Below are positions 41,201 through 56,200 of a DNA stretch of 64,000 nt, one piece after another (the stretch's first letter is position 1; each line of letters begins with the position of its first letter). The stretch covers positions 7,108,641 to 7,172,640 of the forward strand of contig JAGGNK010007559.1 in the NCBI GenBank assembly GCA_017590115.1. Direction: 5' to 3'. The notes beneath the pieces were generated by a model. That model saw only the letters and a list, made by a program, of their open reading frames with translations, was not told the origin of the DNA and did not search any database. Both the position numbers and the translations under genes were made by a program. This stretch comes from Montifringilla adamsi (lineage: Eukaryota > Chordata > Aves > Passeriformes > Passeridae).

Positions 41201-44200
41201 AACCATTGATCTTGTGAGATCAAGGCTGCAGAGTAGATGGCAGCCAGAAAACCAGCTTGCTGAGTGCATGATAAAACACAGTGCTGCTTGTTTTTTTTTT
41301 TTAACTCAGTCTAGCGATAAGTGAATTTAGAGTTGCTTCTGCACAGATTTTCAGTGGTTTGGTTTGTGAAAACTCTATGGTACAGGCGTCACTAGCAGTC
41401 TTAACATTGTTTTTTGAAAGGTCTCAGAATTCAAATGGAAATGAACTCTTTAAGTGATGCCTTTAGCTCTGGGATGCTTGAAATCTCTAATAATTTCATA
41501 TATTTACTTTGATGGGAAGTTTTGACATAAAATCCCTCCTGCTGGAAGCGCTCACCTGCTTGATTTTATGCTCCATGTGAGATACTGATACATAACACAG
41601 TGGGTATTGTAATCTACAGAGATCACCTTCGCCTAAGTGGATTTAGGTAACTTCCCTATATAACATTCAGTTACCTTCAAATTTTCCATTGTTTAAATGC
41701 TTCAGAATTCCTTTAGAAATCTCTCATCCACGCATAAATAGTTCTTCTCTTTCATAACCAAAAGGTAGCAACTTTCCAGTATTTATTGTATCTTATTTTT
41801 CCACTTGGTGATTCTCCATTTCATTCCACTTAATGTATTAGATAAGATCTGCAGATTTGTGGGTTTTATTCTGTCTTTCCTAATCAGTTCATTGTACTCA
41901 TCTGTGTCTCAAACTTAAATTAGCCTAAGGGAGTGTAGAACAGGTCTCGTGTGATTGCTCCACTGGAAGTTTTTAGAATGTTCTGGATCTTCAGCAGATA
42001 CTTAGAGGTTTGAACAAGACTACTTAAACCCTGCATCTGCCAAACTCTGGTCAAGTTGTTGATGCTTGCCTTGTAGTTTTCAACAGCAAGTTGAGCAAAT
42101 ATGAACAAGCTCTGGAGGAGAAGTTGGTCATCCATTTGTATTTTGAAGGCATTTAAGAGGTTTGAAAGCAGCCCAAGTTAATGAAAAGCTGTGTTGATGT
42201 CTCCAGCTCGTTCAGGATGGAGCAGTGGGTGGAGGTATGGAGGAACTCATCACTAAGCAAAATTCCTGTCCCTGGGCAGTGAGGTGTGGCTGCAATCCAG
42301 GGCTGAACATGTTTGCTTTTGTTTGGTGTAGCTCTGGGCTCTCTGATGTCTTGGCTGAGGCCTGTGGCCGTGGGGACTGGACTTGTTGGAGTGGCTGTGG
42401 AGGGAAGGTGTGGGCCAGGGCAAAACAGTGGAGCCTGATAGGACTGGCTTGATTTAGCCTGTTATAAATGGGACAGACTCAAAGGAAAAATGAAAATTAA
42501 AAAAGAAAATTCTGGTTAAAGCAAACTTACTGATGATTCTGGACGTTCATAGAACATACTGTTTAACACAGCTGACATTTCAGAGATCTGTGTCTAATAT
42601 AAGGTACATGGCAGGAGAGGGTTTGGCCATCAGATTCTCTCTCACCATATTAGTTCATGTTTCCTGAGAACTGTGTGCTTATGCTTGGTACTAACTCCAG
42701 GCATACAGAAGACTTGAAAATGAGAAGTCAGAAATGCAGCACAGCCCCTTGCAAGGCTGTTAGGGCCCAAATAAGAGGGCAGCATTTTTTGGGGCCTGTG
42801 TCTGATGCACCTGAATTTGGCTGTGCCACTGGGTTGCTTAAGTGCCTGCTTGACAATATTGCTGCTTTGGGGGGGTTATTTCTCTTGCCTTTGAGGACAA
42901 GTGGGCAGAAGGATATGGGAAGCATCATGGAATAATAAATGCAGTGCTGGGTATGAAGAAGGATCAAGAGCTGCTCAGGGACATAGCCTCTCTCTTCCAC
43001 TTCCTTCTCAGTTCCACTGAAAACTTTCAAGAGATAAGAGTGCAGGATGTAGTTTAGTCAAGGTTGGAGCTAAAGCAGTTCCCTCCTTTGACCTCAACAA
43101 ACATTTGCTTGTTGTCTCAAACCAAGGTGAAAAATAGTTTTAATTACCCATCTAGCAAGCTTCCCCCCTGAAAGGGATTGAGCAGCCTCCTGACACACGT
43201 ATTTACTGCTGCTGAGTCACTGTATGTGCCTGGACAGGTGTTACCTTGCATCTGCAGCTCTGTGAGCTTCTCCAGCCTCTGGATTTGTCCTCACAGCCCA
43301 TCAGTTACCACAGAATTGCTCCCACTTCTCCAGTGGTGACCTGAAGCTCAGTCTGTGACCTCCCCATCCACGAAGGTTTGTGGAGAACACAGTCTGGATT
43401 CCCTGGATTCCTGTCCAGTGCTCTCACCAAAGAGAGCTATTGCTTTAGCATAAATTTTTTGCTTTGAAATGTCACGTTCCTGTTTAAATTTTGCTCTGTG
43501 ATGCTGGGAGAAGAGCTGCTGATGCACACACCAAAGCCATTGTCTCAGAGGGGTTGGAGCTGTGACACTTCAGCCCATCTCAGAGGGGCCTGAGGCCAGC
43601 TGGCCAGGGAGAAGATGCGTGTTCCTCTGTGTACTTCTTTCTTTTTCTAAAATAGCTTTAGCCTTGTATTTTTGTGATCCAAGTGTACTAATGCAGAAAT
43701 AGTGCTTTCTTTTTCTTTTTTTTTTTTTTTTTGTGTCTTCCATGAATGGCTATAAAAAAAATGCCCTGTAGCAGTTAGTGCCTCACAAAGAATTTGTTTT
43801 TCTGCTTCCAGAGGGCTTTGGCTTCTCTGAAAATGGGTTATTTTCAGAGTGAGTTTGGCACAGGCTCTTCCCACATCTGGCTTGGTGACCTCACTGCTCT
43901 CTCCTCACCTGATGCACCTCTCACCTGACTGGAAATGGAGAAAAGGAGGGGGTCAGGGAGCTGTTACCAAGCAGCAAGGAGGCAGCATTCTGTCAGTGTC
44001 AGGTTCAATGAATGGCCTCAGTGTTTGGAGGCACTGAGGAATTTTGGACAAACAGTCCAGTGAGTCACAAAAGGTCTTTGGGAGGGAGGCAGAGGGAGAG
44101 GGCAATGTTGGGATGCAGCTGGTACTGTTTCAGAAACTTTATTTGTGCTGAATTTGATATCGCTTGTGACTCTCCTGGGATCTCCCAGAAGCCCCAGAAT

Positions 44201-47200
44201 ATTTGGGTGTTGGTCTCCCACACCAAGTATGGTGAAACCATATTTAAGAGTGTCTTATCCTGCATAATGCCTCCTGCTCAGCACACTCTGCTGCAAACAT
44301 CTGCAAATGAGGTGTCCTTAATTTCTTTAACCAGGCAAGGATTAGCTGTGTGGCCATCTCCAAACAGAGCACTGCAAGCCAGTGCAGGTTGCTCTTGAGT
44401 CCCTGATTGAGCAGGTTGGCTGTATCACTCCTGGAAAGCAGCAGCAAGAGAACTGACAGTGGGATCATCCTGCTAAAATAGGAGCACAGGATCTGCATCA
44501 GCACCACGCTCCCTGGCAGTTTGGTTTGGAGAGGGTTTGTCAGCCAAAGCCCTGCATGGCACAGTGGCAGGGATGAATTTAGCATCACACACACACATCT
44601 GGCAAACCTCTGCAGCCTGGGACCCTGCAGAGCTCTGGGAGCTTCCCAGAGCCTGGAGAGGCTGATCAGGAGCTGTCCCCAAGTCACTGAGCTCTGGCTC
44701 TGGGAGCACCTGGGCCGTTGTCACATTCTCTGGGGAATGCACCAGGCTGATCCTGCTCAGAGCACTGGGAGCTGCACAGAGCTGTGGTTGGCATTCCCAG
44801 GACTAAAGGAGTCTCCTGGATCCAGCCTGTGCTCACCTAACTGTGCTGTAAAACACTGACTCCTGGTTGGTGCCCAGGGCCAGTCACCAAAAATGAAGCA
44901 TCTGTGGTTTGATCTGTTTTGAGGAAAGGCTTTGTGTACAGCAGTTTCTGTGGAATTCCAGAGGAGTCCAGTGTCCAAGACCTGGTGAAACAAAGCCTTA
45001 ATTCTTTAATGAAATTTGCAAAGAAATGGAGCATCCTGTTAGACTTTGACTTTCCATGGTCCAAACATTGTCCTCTTACCTAATAAATTGGATTTCATTC
45101 TTAATTTTTATTCTCTTGTCTCAGAAAGAAGTTGTACATTTCTAAATAAACAGCGTCGCTTTTTAGGTTGGAGGTATAACTTGACTAAAATCTGTTTCTT
45201 CCTCCGTTTTTTTCAGGAATTCTCAGAAGTGGAGAAAAGAGATCCTCAGGAGCTAGTTGGTAAGTTCACTCAAAAGTATTTATTCACAGGTTTTGATTCA
45301 TGCTAGACCTTGTAAGTCCCACTTCATAAAAAACATCTTCCATCTTCCCTGGCAATGCTGTAATTTCAATTACTGCCTGAATATTTTCCATGAACTTTTT
45401 TTCTGAGAGAAAGGCTTCATGCCTAAAAATACGAAAATAATTTCATGTTTAAAACATGTATGTAAAGGGCAGTGTTGGTGTTTTTCTAGATGAGCTTAAA
45501 ACCAATAGTGTAGCTTTGTCTAGCCAGTGGAACCAGGAGTGATGACTTTGTTCTGTGGCTTCCAAAAGTCACTAAAAGTATCCCCATTTAAATGTGAGCC
45601 ACTTACAGATTTATAGCTGCTGTGCTGACATAGTACTCTATATTTTCTAATAGTTACTAAAACTTGATTTTTTGTGACATCTCATTTATTCATTGCACCA
45701 TTATTAGATTTGGAAAGTCCAGGGTTGTCAGCTTGAAATACAATAATCTGCTTGGTCTCTTTGGAGCTGCACAGAAACTGCATTTTATATTGCATTTCTG
45801 ACTGTCTTGCACTGATCCTCTGTTCCTGAGGTTACTCCTGCAGTTGTGTGGTATCATTTAATAATATCAGTAAAAATGAATGAGTTTGGAAGTTGCTTCA
45901 TCTCTCAAATCAGTTTGATATTTCAGCCTTAAAATGTGGTTAAGTGTAAATTAAGATGGTAAATACTCAGGTGCTCAGCTGTGACTCCTGCAGCAGCCAT
46001 CACTGAAGTCTAGGATTTATAAATCCTTTTTAGTTGGCTTGCCCAGACTTTGCAACTGCTCTATTGGATTTTCTGCCTTTAGAGGGCAAAACTGCTTCAA
46101 CCAATCTCATCACTAAATGCAACAGAAATCTTTCTCCCATCTACTCATCCTCCTCAAAATGCACCCTGGGAACACGGATGAGACAACAGCATTTGGGGTA
46201 AAAAGTACAGCAAAATCTCTGGAAGCAACTGCTCTTTTCCTCTGTGTTTTCCATATGGGTGAAGCTGTGCAGTTGTGAAGCAATGTAGGAAGTCCTTTCT
46301 TAATGAAGGTGTAAGGCTCAGGTTACAATTCTGTTAGTCCCCTTTTCACACAGTGGCTGCCCAGACTGGATTCTTTCTCTCACCATGGCCCAGACTTGCA
46401 CATGGGTTTAAAAGCAGCACAGGGAGAACTTGGTAGTGTCACAGGTCATGGGTGAGCAGTGTTGGACAGTCTGAGACCTGGACTGAGGTCTCTGCAATCT
46501 TATCTTTAATATCCTTTCCCAACAGCAGTGTGCAGGCTGGCTTTGTGCAGAACCAGGTTATTAGAGGTCAGCATACTTGCCGTGCTGGATTCTGTAGGTC
46601 TGTTCCATTAGACCGTATCTTATCTAGTTGAAAAGGAACAGTTGCAAGAGACTTACAGTTGGAGTAATGTAAGAACCACTCCCTTTCTGGAAACTTGGAC
46701 TTTCACAGTTAAAATTCTTTAATGGAAAAAGGTGCAAGATTTTCTCACACAAAGTGAGTAACTGCTCCAATCTGGACACCTCAAGTTTTGTCTATCAGTC
46801 TACGGAAATCAAGGTCCTCCTTGGATAGTTTTCTACATCTGCTTTTTGCATTAAAAGAGTGCAGGCCTGCCCTTCTCAGAAGATAACCCTACATTTTTCA
46901 GCATCACCTTTATTAAAGCCTGTGATTGTTCAGTTGCTTAAGTATTAAATAAATGTAGGCTCCTGCCAAAAGCACTGTTTGTGTTTTACCTCCCCGGATG
47001 CACAATAATGTTGGAGCAGCTCTGGGAGTGGGAGCCAGCTGGGATCCATCTTCACTGCTCTTTTTTTGTTGTTTCTTTTTTTTTTTTTTTTTTTTTTCCC
47101 TTCTTTCCCTGTGAGGCTTCCAGCTGGATCCATTCCCTGATGTGCTTAGGGCATGTTAGGTGAGCACTGGAGTTGGCACGAAGAAAACAGTAGGGATGAG

Positions 47201-50200
47201 CTGCTGGGAAGGGGAAGGGCACAGTTGTCCTGACTTATGCCAAAGTAGTGATCACATAATCAGTGGCTGGCAGAATGAGAGGGAAGGTTTCAGCCCCATG
47301 GTTGAGAAGGAAATATGTGTGAAACTTACTTTCACAGATTTCTACATCAGCATTGTCCTTTGGGGCTTTTTGTACCACTCTGAATCACAGTTCATGGTGC
47401 TGTCACAACGTTGCATTTGCTGTTTCCTGCAGCCCTGCAAAATAATACTTTAAGGATGTAGGGTGTTTTGCCCTGAAGTTCTTTGCAGCATGGTTGTTTA
47501 CCTTTTGGATTGTAAGAAATGTTCTCTCCAGCCCTTGGGATATCTAAGCACAAAGTCAGTGCTCATAAGAGCAGAAAGGATGGCTGAGTTGCAGGTCTCC
47601 CTCTGCATTTCTCAGCCCACGGAGCAGAAAGGGACCTGGTGTCCTTCCATGGATGGGTGACTCACTGGCATGTTATTGTCTCCAGTTCTTCCCTCTGATT
47701 TGGCTGTTCTGGTGCCAGGAAATCAGAACCACCCCCCACCCTGGTTTATGCCAAGCAGCTTTGACTGGAGTGCCAGGGAATGCAGTCGCAGAGAGCAGGC
47801 ACCACCGGTTTGCTTGTCTCCAGGGGAAGCCCTTGTTGCTCTGATCACCCTTTCCTTGTTTTTTTTTTTTTTTTTTTTTTTTGTATAGTGTGACCTTTAA
47901 AAAGAAACTGGCACCTGAACTGCCTCTGATCCCTTGTGGCTGCTTCAAACACAGCATATAAGTGACCCCTGAAAGGGACAGGAGTTCTTCATCCCACCTG
48001 GAGCAGCGTTAATCCAAGAGCCATGATCCATACTGTGCCTATCCTATACACCCAGCTCTTGTGCTCTCTGTTCTTTTGGTTTTCTCTGCACTAGGAAAAC
48101 ATTCCTACCCATCTGCACGAAAAAAATTCCTGTGTGTTCTCTGACAATGTCTCCAGCACAGCCTTTGGACTGGGAGCAGTCATTTCCTTCTGGAAGTGGA
48201 GCTCACAGTTTGCACTGTGCCACTTTCTCTCTTGCTTTGCAGATTTGTCTCCTGCTATTGGGTAGGGGTCACATAATCCATCTATATCAAACTGAAGCAC
48301 ATTAAATGTAGCATTTCCATTTAGTTTTCTGCCTTACCAAGATCTGGTGAGCAAATCCTTGAAATCTGTGAAATACTCTTCACTGAATGCTGAGGTGCTG
48401 AGTCTTTGCAAAATAACATTTGCCTGTGCTTTGGCCTGCTCTGCATGGCCTGGGAGCAGAGGAGTGGCTCTCCTTTACCACAGTGCATGTGCTGACTGCA
48501 CAAAAAGCTACAAACACCTATTGCTTGTGCTGATGAAGGCTTTAATTTTTAGGTCAGCTTGTGGAAGGAGAATGCACAGACTAAGCACCAGCAGCAGTGT
48601 CCTTTAGCAGCAGGAAGCTTTCAGGGGCAGTGGCCCCTGCTTTCTTGAACCCCCATCTGACTCATGGGATCTGCTTCACAGCCCTAGTTCTTTGTCAGCA
48701 CTGAGAATCTGATTGGGGAAGGTATTTACTTACTGTGAGCCAGAATCTGGGTGTGCCTGGAGTGATTAATTGTGCCAACAGCCACTTCCTGAGGTCCACA
48801 CTTGGAGATCCTCTAGGCTGTGAGCCTGCAAATCACAGGGCAAATTAGGGGCTGAAGCCAATGTCACTACCTGTGACTCATGTCAAAGTAAAACTTTGGT
48901 CTTGACAGGAATAACAGGATGCGCAGAGCAGTTGGATGTATCCTGTGAGGACACACCTTGTTGTGAGCTGTTCATCTGCAGTTATTGCTGTGGACATGGT
49001 GGAAAGCTGCCCTTGGGACATGGAAAACACAAAATGTTTTATACAGGAGTGTGTGGCCATACATACAAGTGCCAGGATTCTAATCCCAGCTGCCCTTTCC
49101 TCTAGGGAAAGAGCTGGTGGGAAGATGCTGTGGAATCAGCCATTCTGTGTTGAGGAGCAAGTCTGAGGACTGCTGGAGGGCATGGATAGTTTGTATTTCC
49201 TTACTGTAAATAAGCCCAGAGGGGTTAAACTCACCCTGTTCTTCCCAATGATGTGGCACCTCAGTCTGGCTGCAAAGTGATGAAATAACTGAGTAATGCT
49301 GCAAGTTTGTGCTCAGTTTGTCAGGTGCCTGTCCTGCCTTGCTGCTGGCAGTGCTCAGCTGCCTCCAGCCCTGGTGGGATTGCAGGAGGCAAAGATTCCT
49401 TAGTTCCAGCTCCGTGTAAACCATTAAAAGATGCTTTCCACCATAATGTTGATAAAGGATTATTTTCACAAGGCTCAAACAAAAGAGGAAATGAGCACCA
49501 AACCTGAAAAATCATGCATCAAAATATATTGTCTCATTGGGAGCTCTTGTTCTGCTTCCAAAGTGGTTTATTTTTCAAGGGGGCTTTGAGTGGATTGCTG
49601 AAGATATTCTTATGACTTTGACTTTTTTTGCAGGTAAAACAGAGGTCCTGCCCAGAGTTTCTGAGTTTATATGAGCATACAGTTCCCCTTCCCATAAATG
49701 TTTTTGTTTCTCTGTGGCTCATCTCCAAACACAAGGGAGCCTGTATGTGGAGCTAGGATTGATTTTTTTTTTTTTTTAAGGTGCTTTCTTTGCCTTATGA
49801 AATCTGGATTTAATGGTCGTATTTTTAACGCTTATGCTGTGAACTTCTTAAGCCACTAATCAGCTTTTACCTTTCCCAGCAAGCCTTGTGTGCTGTGTAT
49901 TACCCACACTTCTGTGTCTTTGCCACTGTCTTTCTGGGTTTCCTGAAGCTCTAATTAACCCAGAGGCCTCCCCATCCCACCAGCAGCTGCAACCTGTAAC
50001 AAATGTGTGCCTTGTTGTCAGGGAGCTCCCTTTGCCTGCCTTTCTTTGGGGGCTCTGGCAAGCTTTCCTCCTTCCATAAAGGCTCCCACTTGGTAAATGC
50101 CAAAGGACACTTTTTGTTCGTTACTGGCAACTGCTGAAGAATTTAACCCTCAGCAACATCTTGATCAAATAGAATGAGTGGTCGCCTGCCTGCTTTTCCT

Positions 50201-53200
50201 CTCCAGAGGATATTGTCCTTAGTGCTTCACATTTTTACAAAGGACATGGAAACTGTAGCAGCAGTGATGGTGTGTGGTTTTGTTTATCTGTGGCCTCAGC
50301 TCTCCAGGGTTCCAACAGCCCTCTCTGGCCTTTGGGCCCTCCTGGCCTTTTTCCAGAGGAGCTGAACTCTGGGTGCTGGAGTTGTAGCTCAGGCGGCTTT
50401 GCTGAGGAATGTGTAACTGAGGAGCTGCACATGTGAACAGCTTGGTCGATGTGACTTGTGTGCTGCTCTCAGGTCTCTTATCCACTACAGAGCAACTCTG
50501 GGATGTGTTCCCTGGGCAAATTATGCTTGAAAACAATCCCAGCTGCTTAAATGGGGCACAAATCTCTGCTCCAAGGCTTGGCCAGAGAACTGCCTGGGTT
50601 TCCCATAATAGTGGGAAAGTAGCAAGCAATGGGGGGAAATGTGGCCATTTCTTTTGCTGATAACTCTGTAAACTAATCTTTATAGGGCAGTCAGGTACTT
50701 TAGTAGTATATCCCAGTACAAACAGCTATGGAAATTTGGCAATCTGGACTGGGCTGCTCCCAGTCCTGCAGGACGAGTTGTTCTTTCTAGCAATGTTCTG
50801 TCTCTGTAAGCAAAGATCAAAGTGCCTGTTAAGGAAGTATTAACTTAAGGATGAAATGTAATTTCTTGTGGTTAACTCTTGACAGCCTTGGGGAGCGTTG
50901 TTCTCTCTTTGAGCCATTTTGGTTCATCCAGGTATATCCTGAACTAAATATTCACCAAGTGATCATCTCCCCCAAAATGGCAAAGAGCCAGACTGCATAA
51001 AATTGATCCTGTGCTCCTCCACATGCATGGTCCCATTCTCTCTCCAAGAGTGTAGGTATCAATAAAACAAGCATCACATCCCCTCTTCTAATGACCCAGC
51101 CTTCAGGTTCTTTATTTGCTTCTTGCTCAGCACCTTGAAAACACCACAAGTACCAGTTGTCAGCATTCTCATCACCTTTGCCCTGGGTTCCCAATGAGGG
51201 AGTAGTGCTGACAAAGACATAAAACAAGTTTAATGACTTGTATGGCTGAAATTCCCGTCAGTAGATCCCAAACTCATCCCAGTTTGCTCTCTCCAGCTTC
51301 TTTTTCAGAAAGAGTGCGGAACATGTCTCCAGATGAGATCAAAATCCCTCCTGAGCCTCCTGGCAGATGTTCTAACCAATTGCAGGTTGGTATACAAGTC
51401 CACTTTTTTTTTTTTTTTTTTTTTTTTCTTTTTTTTTTTTTTTTTAAGATTTGCAGTTTAGGGCATATTTGGGAACCCTGCTCAGTAATTTTGCAGAAGG
51501 TAAAGCTCCAGTATTAAAGCTGGGTTTTACCATGCTGAGTTTATTAATGCACTGTGTTAATGCTTTAGGCTTTACAGCAGTTCTAGTTTAGGAATCTCAA
51601 AGTAGCTTTAAGCTGCTTTCCAGCCCCTGTGGGTTAATTATGCTTTAAAACAGCTCTTGATCCCAGCAGTGACACAGAAGTAATGTTTACTGTCAGGGCT
51701 GCTTTCCTCTTACCTCAGCAAATTCAGCTCCCTAGCAAAGAACAAATTGTTTTTCTATACAGGCCCGAAATCCCCTAAACTGGAATAGTTGAGGCAGCAA
51801 TGCCTGGATTCCTTTTCCACCTACATGTCTCTGGATGGTAAACATTTAGAGAGAAGGCTGGTAGCTTAGAGGCAACAAAAGAACACAAACACGTGTTTTC
51901 TCTGGTGCATACCCAAATAACAGCAGTGACCAAGTTTGCAATAACCTTCTGTGTTCTCCTCATGGAGTGCAAATGAAAGAGCAGGGACTGCTGTCTCCTA
52001 ACACACACTGGAGTTCTAACTCTGGTTTTCTACCCAGCAGAAATTCATGTAAAGAATCACTCCTGGACTGCTCTGTAAAGTAGCCCCTAAAATGCAGTGG
52101 TGATTCAGAGTGACTCACCATCCAGATGATGCTTTCTTCTCCACACACTGTACCTGGGCACACCCAAACCTCCTCTAGTGCTGTAGGAGGATTTTACTGT
52201 TCTGACATCAATGAACTGGAGTGTGTTAGACCTGAGGAATGCACAGAGCTTGACAGGGCAGACAGAATAAAGCAGAATTTTTTCCCCTTTGACAGAAGTT
52301 TAGTGTGTTACATCAAAGAGAGCTTGTCCTCTCTTGGCAGGTCAGACCACATCTTAGAGCACTTTGAGCAAAGAGATGGGATTGTTCCTTCGAAATGCAA
52401 AATGTTCTGGGCTTTTCACTTGGTGGTTTGCTCTTTTGTCTAATTTTTCCTCTGATAAACTGTATTTTGAACTCTGCCAAAGGGAGGACTTCTTATTATA
52501 AAGTTGACTGAGTAGTTGCCCATCTGTGGACTTGGGGAACCTCATTGCTACTCCATGGGGAGGGGATAAAAGGGAACACCTATTCAGTCATTTCTACTCC
52601 CCAGATTCACCTTTTTGTAGTTTGGTCCTTCAAACCTCACAGTGTATTGCTGGACGTGGAGATGGTGTCATTTCCTCTTGCTGATTTTGTGACAACCTGA
52701 TGAAAACTTATCTTATAAAAGTTTTTTTAAGCTTGTTGAGTTTCATATCAGCTCTTAACAATCCTCCTTTATTCAGGCTGCAGCAAGCCCTCAGACAATA
52801 GTCAGCTCTGTGTTTGACTGTCCAGGGAGGGAGACATGAAGTGACTTATCCAGAAGCAACAAAGGAAAATTGACTCAGCTTCTCCCATCCTGAAAGACTG
52901 AAGGCCCAGCTCTGGTCTTGTTTTATGTGCCTCTTGTACATGAGAAATTTCTGTCATAAAGAAAAGATTATGGAAATTACTGAGGATATTTTAGCAGTAC
53001 CACTTAACTCTCTGATCTGTCTGAAAGCTCCTGCCTCTGCTGTCCCTTCACCATCACCAGAGTAGGAATTCTATTATGTACTTTCATCCACCTTACTGAG
53101 GACGGAAAAAAATCATGTTTGATTTCAAATATTTTTGCCTTTTTGGAGAGTCAGCTGCTTGACATCTGCAACCTGGGTCAGTTAAGTTGCCTTTGGCATG

Positions 53201-56200
53201 GGCTTGTGCCTTGTGGGTGATGTGCAGAGAGCAGCTGATTCCATCTGCCTGCTACCAAAGCAGGGATTTATGAGCACATTGTTCCTAAGAGCATTTGGCT
53301 GCAGTGGGCACCCCCAGCAATACCTGATGATCACACTGGGTTTAGTTCTTCAGCAGAACTTGGCTCTGCTCTGGATAACAGATGAGCAGGAACTTTGCCC
53401 TGCGGGCAGTGTAGCCCAGCTGCTGTTTCTCAGGTGCTCACCTGAGGCTGCAGGTGGGTGTTGGTGGTTGCTGAGAGTTGTGGGGGAACCTCTGGATCTC
53501 AGAATTGGCTTTTCTGTGTCGTGGCTGTAAAGGGAAACAACAGCCTGGGAAGGAGTCTGTGCCTTGTATGCAGATCTTTAATCACTAAAGCCTTCAGTAT
53601 GTGCAAAGAGAATTCCTTTACCAATCAGACAGTTCATGAAGGTACTTCAGACACTCAAGGAAGAAGTGTCTCATGAGCAGCCTGGCCCTGGTGTAAAGGT
53701 GAAATCCTAGCTCTGTTCAAGGAGGTCACTGGTTCAGTTGGCTTCTTTCCACATGTACAGGAGTCAGCTGGTGTGGTGCTCCTTTTCATCCTGGCTCACC
53801 CTATAATCTTTCTCCTGTAGGATAAAATTCAAAAGCTGTATGAGAGGAAAGTGAAAGAGGGCATGGATATGAACTACATCATCCAGAGGAAAAAGGAATT
53901 TCGCAATCCCAGGTGAGCCACCATCTTTTCATGTGACCACAGCACCACAGAGCTAATTTGAAGAATTTTCTTCTTTGTTGGAGTTGTTGCAAAGGATCCT
54001 GAACAGGAAGGACTACTGCTTACAAATTGTCTTTCTCAATTTTGTGACTGAAACAGTAAAACTCTTCTTTGTGTTTGGTAAAGCAGCAGCTGGAGTTGGT
54101 GTGTTGGTTAGATTCCAAATGTGAAGGCTTGGGATGAAGTACTTTAGAAGATGTGACTGTTCTGGGAGCTGGGAGATGTTTTGGGGAATGGGAAATACTG
54201 TGGATAATGGGGTGCCATATCAATCATAGCAGGTGTAGCTTCCCATGTTCTCATTTCACTTTGTAGTGTGAAGAGGTGACAACCTCTCTCTGTTGGCACA
54301 TCTGAAACACTTCTGTTCCCTTCTACCTCCCTGGTTCTGTTCTGACCTCTTGCTTTTCCTTTGCAGCATCTATGAAAAGCTGATCCAGTTTTGTTCCATT
54401 GATGAACTTGGAACAAATTATCCAAAGGTGAGGGGCAGTGCTTTTGACTGAAAAAGAAGTGGGTAAAGGTAACACAGAGATGTGAAGTCTCACCTCAGGC
54501 TTTCCTGAGCCTGCTTGCTTAGAGGTCTTGTAATGCAACCTCAGTCTGAGCCTCTGCAGTGAAGTGAACATTTTTGTGTAGCACTGAGCCTCAGTGCCTC
54601 AACCTTTGCTACAATGAGTCTGCACAAAACCGCTGAAGTGTGGAGCTCTGAATGGAACTCCTTGAGGGGGGAAAGAAGCTGAGTAACAGAAAAATGCATG
54701 ACTTACCCCAACATCCTTTTTGCTCCAAAGCTGTTTCTTCATTCACAGCAGAACATGGTCCCATAAAAGAAGGTCTGATGGGACCTTTGTGTCACTGGGA
54801 TACAGGAAGAAATCAGTGGTGATTCTCATTGTCACCTCTGATTATCATCAGAGAACAGAAATACGTAAAGCATTTTTGCACTGGGTTTTGTGTTTCTGTG
54901 GGAATAGCCCTAATCTGGTTTATTTCTTTTTTTTCAGGACATGTTTGATCCTCATGGCTGGTCAGAGGATTCATATTACGAGGCACTAGGTAATTCCAGG
55001 AAGTCTCTTTTTTGTCCTAGCTTAGGTCTTTGTGTTTTGTACTTAATTAACTGCACTGGAGTCTTCACTTTATGTATAAATGAGAAGTCATCACATGCTG
55101 CTCTTTAATGATTCCATTCTGGTTGGATGTGCCTGAATGTTACTGATGCTTCATCAGCTTGGAAAGACTTTTTAAATTGGTTCTGCAATGTTTTCATCTC
55201 TGAAATGACTAAATTAGTGCTGCAATGCTTTGATTAAAAAGCAGCAGTTGCTTTCATGGAAGTTTAATTTTTCTATATAGAATCTGAATCTATTTTTTTT
55301 TTTTTTATCATGGGAAGTGTGTGAATGAGAGCTGCTGAATTTTACATTTCTTAGTGCTTCACATCTTCTGCTCTTTCTCAGCTAAAGCCCAGAAGATCGA
55401 GATGGACAAACTGGAGAAGGCCAAGAAGGAACGCACAAAGGTACCTGCTCAAAACCTAAAGAGATGCAGGTGCAGGGCTTTTGTTTCTTTCCCTGCTGGA
55501 TTTAATTTCTATTCCTTTGCTATTTCTGTGCTAAAACTGCTTGTTTTATCCCAGATCTCTCCTTTCTTGCATGTCCTTTCCCATACTTCACAGATCAAGT
55601 TATTTGTCCTTCCTTATAGGTCCATTTATAGGTTGTTTGTTCTGCTGGATTTCCTCCTGTTTTGTCAGTATTTTTAAACCAGGGCTCTAAAAATGGCATT
55701 CAGTAAGTCAGGTACAGGCAAGATAATGAATGAAGAACAGCTTTTTCCTTAATTTATGACATGTTGCCTGGTGCCTAGCCTAGTTAAAGCTTAATTTCCT
55801 CACTATGTCTCAGTGTGACAGAATACCTGCTTTCTGTTCTCTGTGATATTAACTTGTTGCATCCAATTTCCCGAAAAACTGGGCCTGTTTTAACTTTGTG
55901 CGTTTTGTGACAAGCCCAGTTATTCTTAGATATGCCCCAAAAAGAACACAGACAGACTTTGGAAGAGATTTCATTCCTGTCCTGTGTTTCCTTTAAGCCA
56001 GTGGCTGGCATTAGAACATGTTTAATGTTAGAGATTTGCCACCTAAGCTGCAGAAGGCTCTTTCCATCTCCAGTACATGGAGGGTTTTTTGTGCAGTGCA
56101 TGCTGTGTCTTGCTGCTTGTTTTGGTTTTCTGCACAGTAACCCAGGTATCTGATCATGCCCTTGCCCACATCTGCAGTTCTGAGGCTGCAGTGCTGTTGG

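Larger units (their letters stand above)
32436..45216 (+). other. SAP30BP: SAP30BP intron 3 (12.8 kb)
   Basis: Largest intron of the gene. It holds a (TA)n run, a 12-bp perfect hairpin (35003-35033), short tandem duplications and T homopolymers. No coding exon or classical RNA gene was recognised. Confidence 0.9.
45260..51296 (+). other. SAP30BP: SAP30BP intron 4
   Basis: 6.0-kb intron with two long T runs (47076-47097, 47859-47882). No gene recognised. Confidence 0.9.

Noticed and set aside
44580..44860. Possible extra CR1 fragment in SAP30BP intron 3
   Set aside because: Repeated CTCTGGGAGC-type words looked suggestive, but the order does not follow the CR1 consensus.
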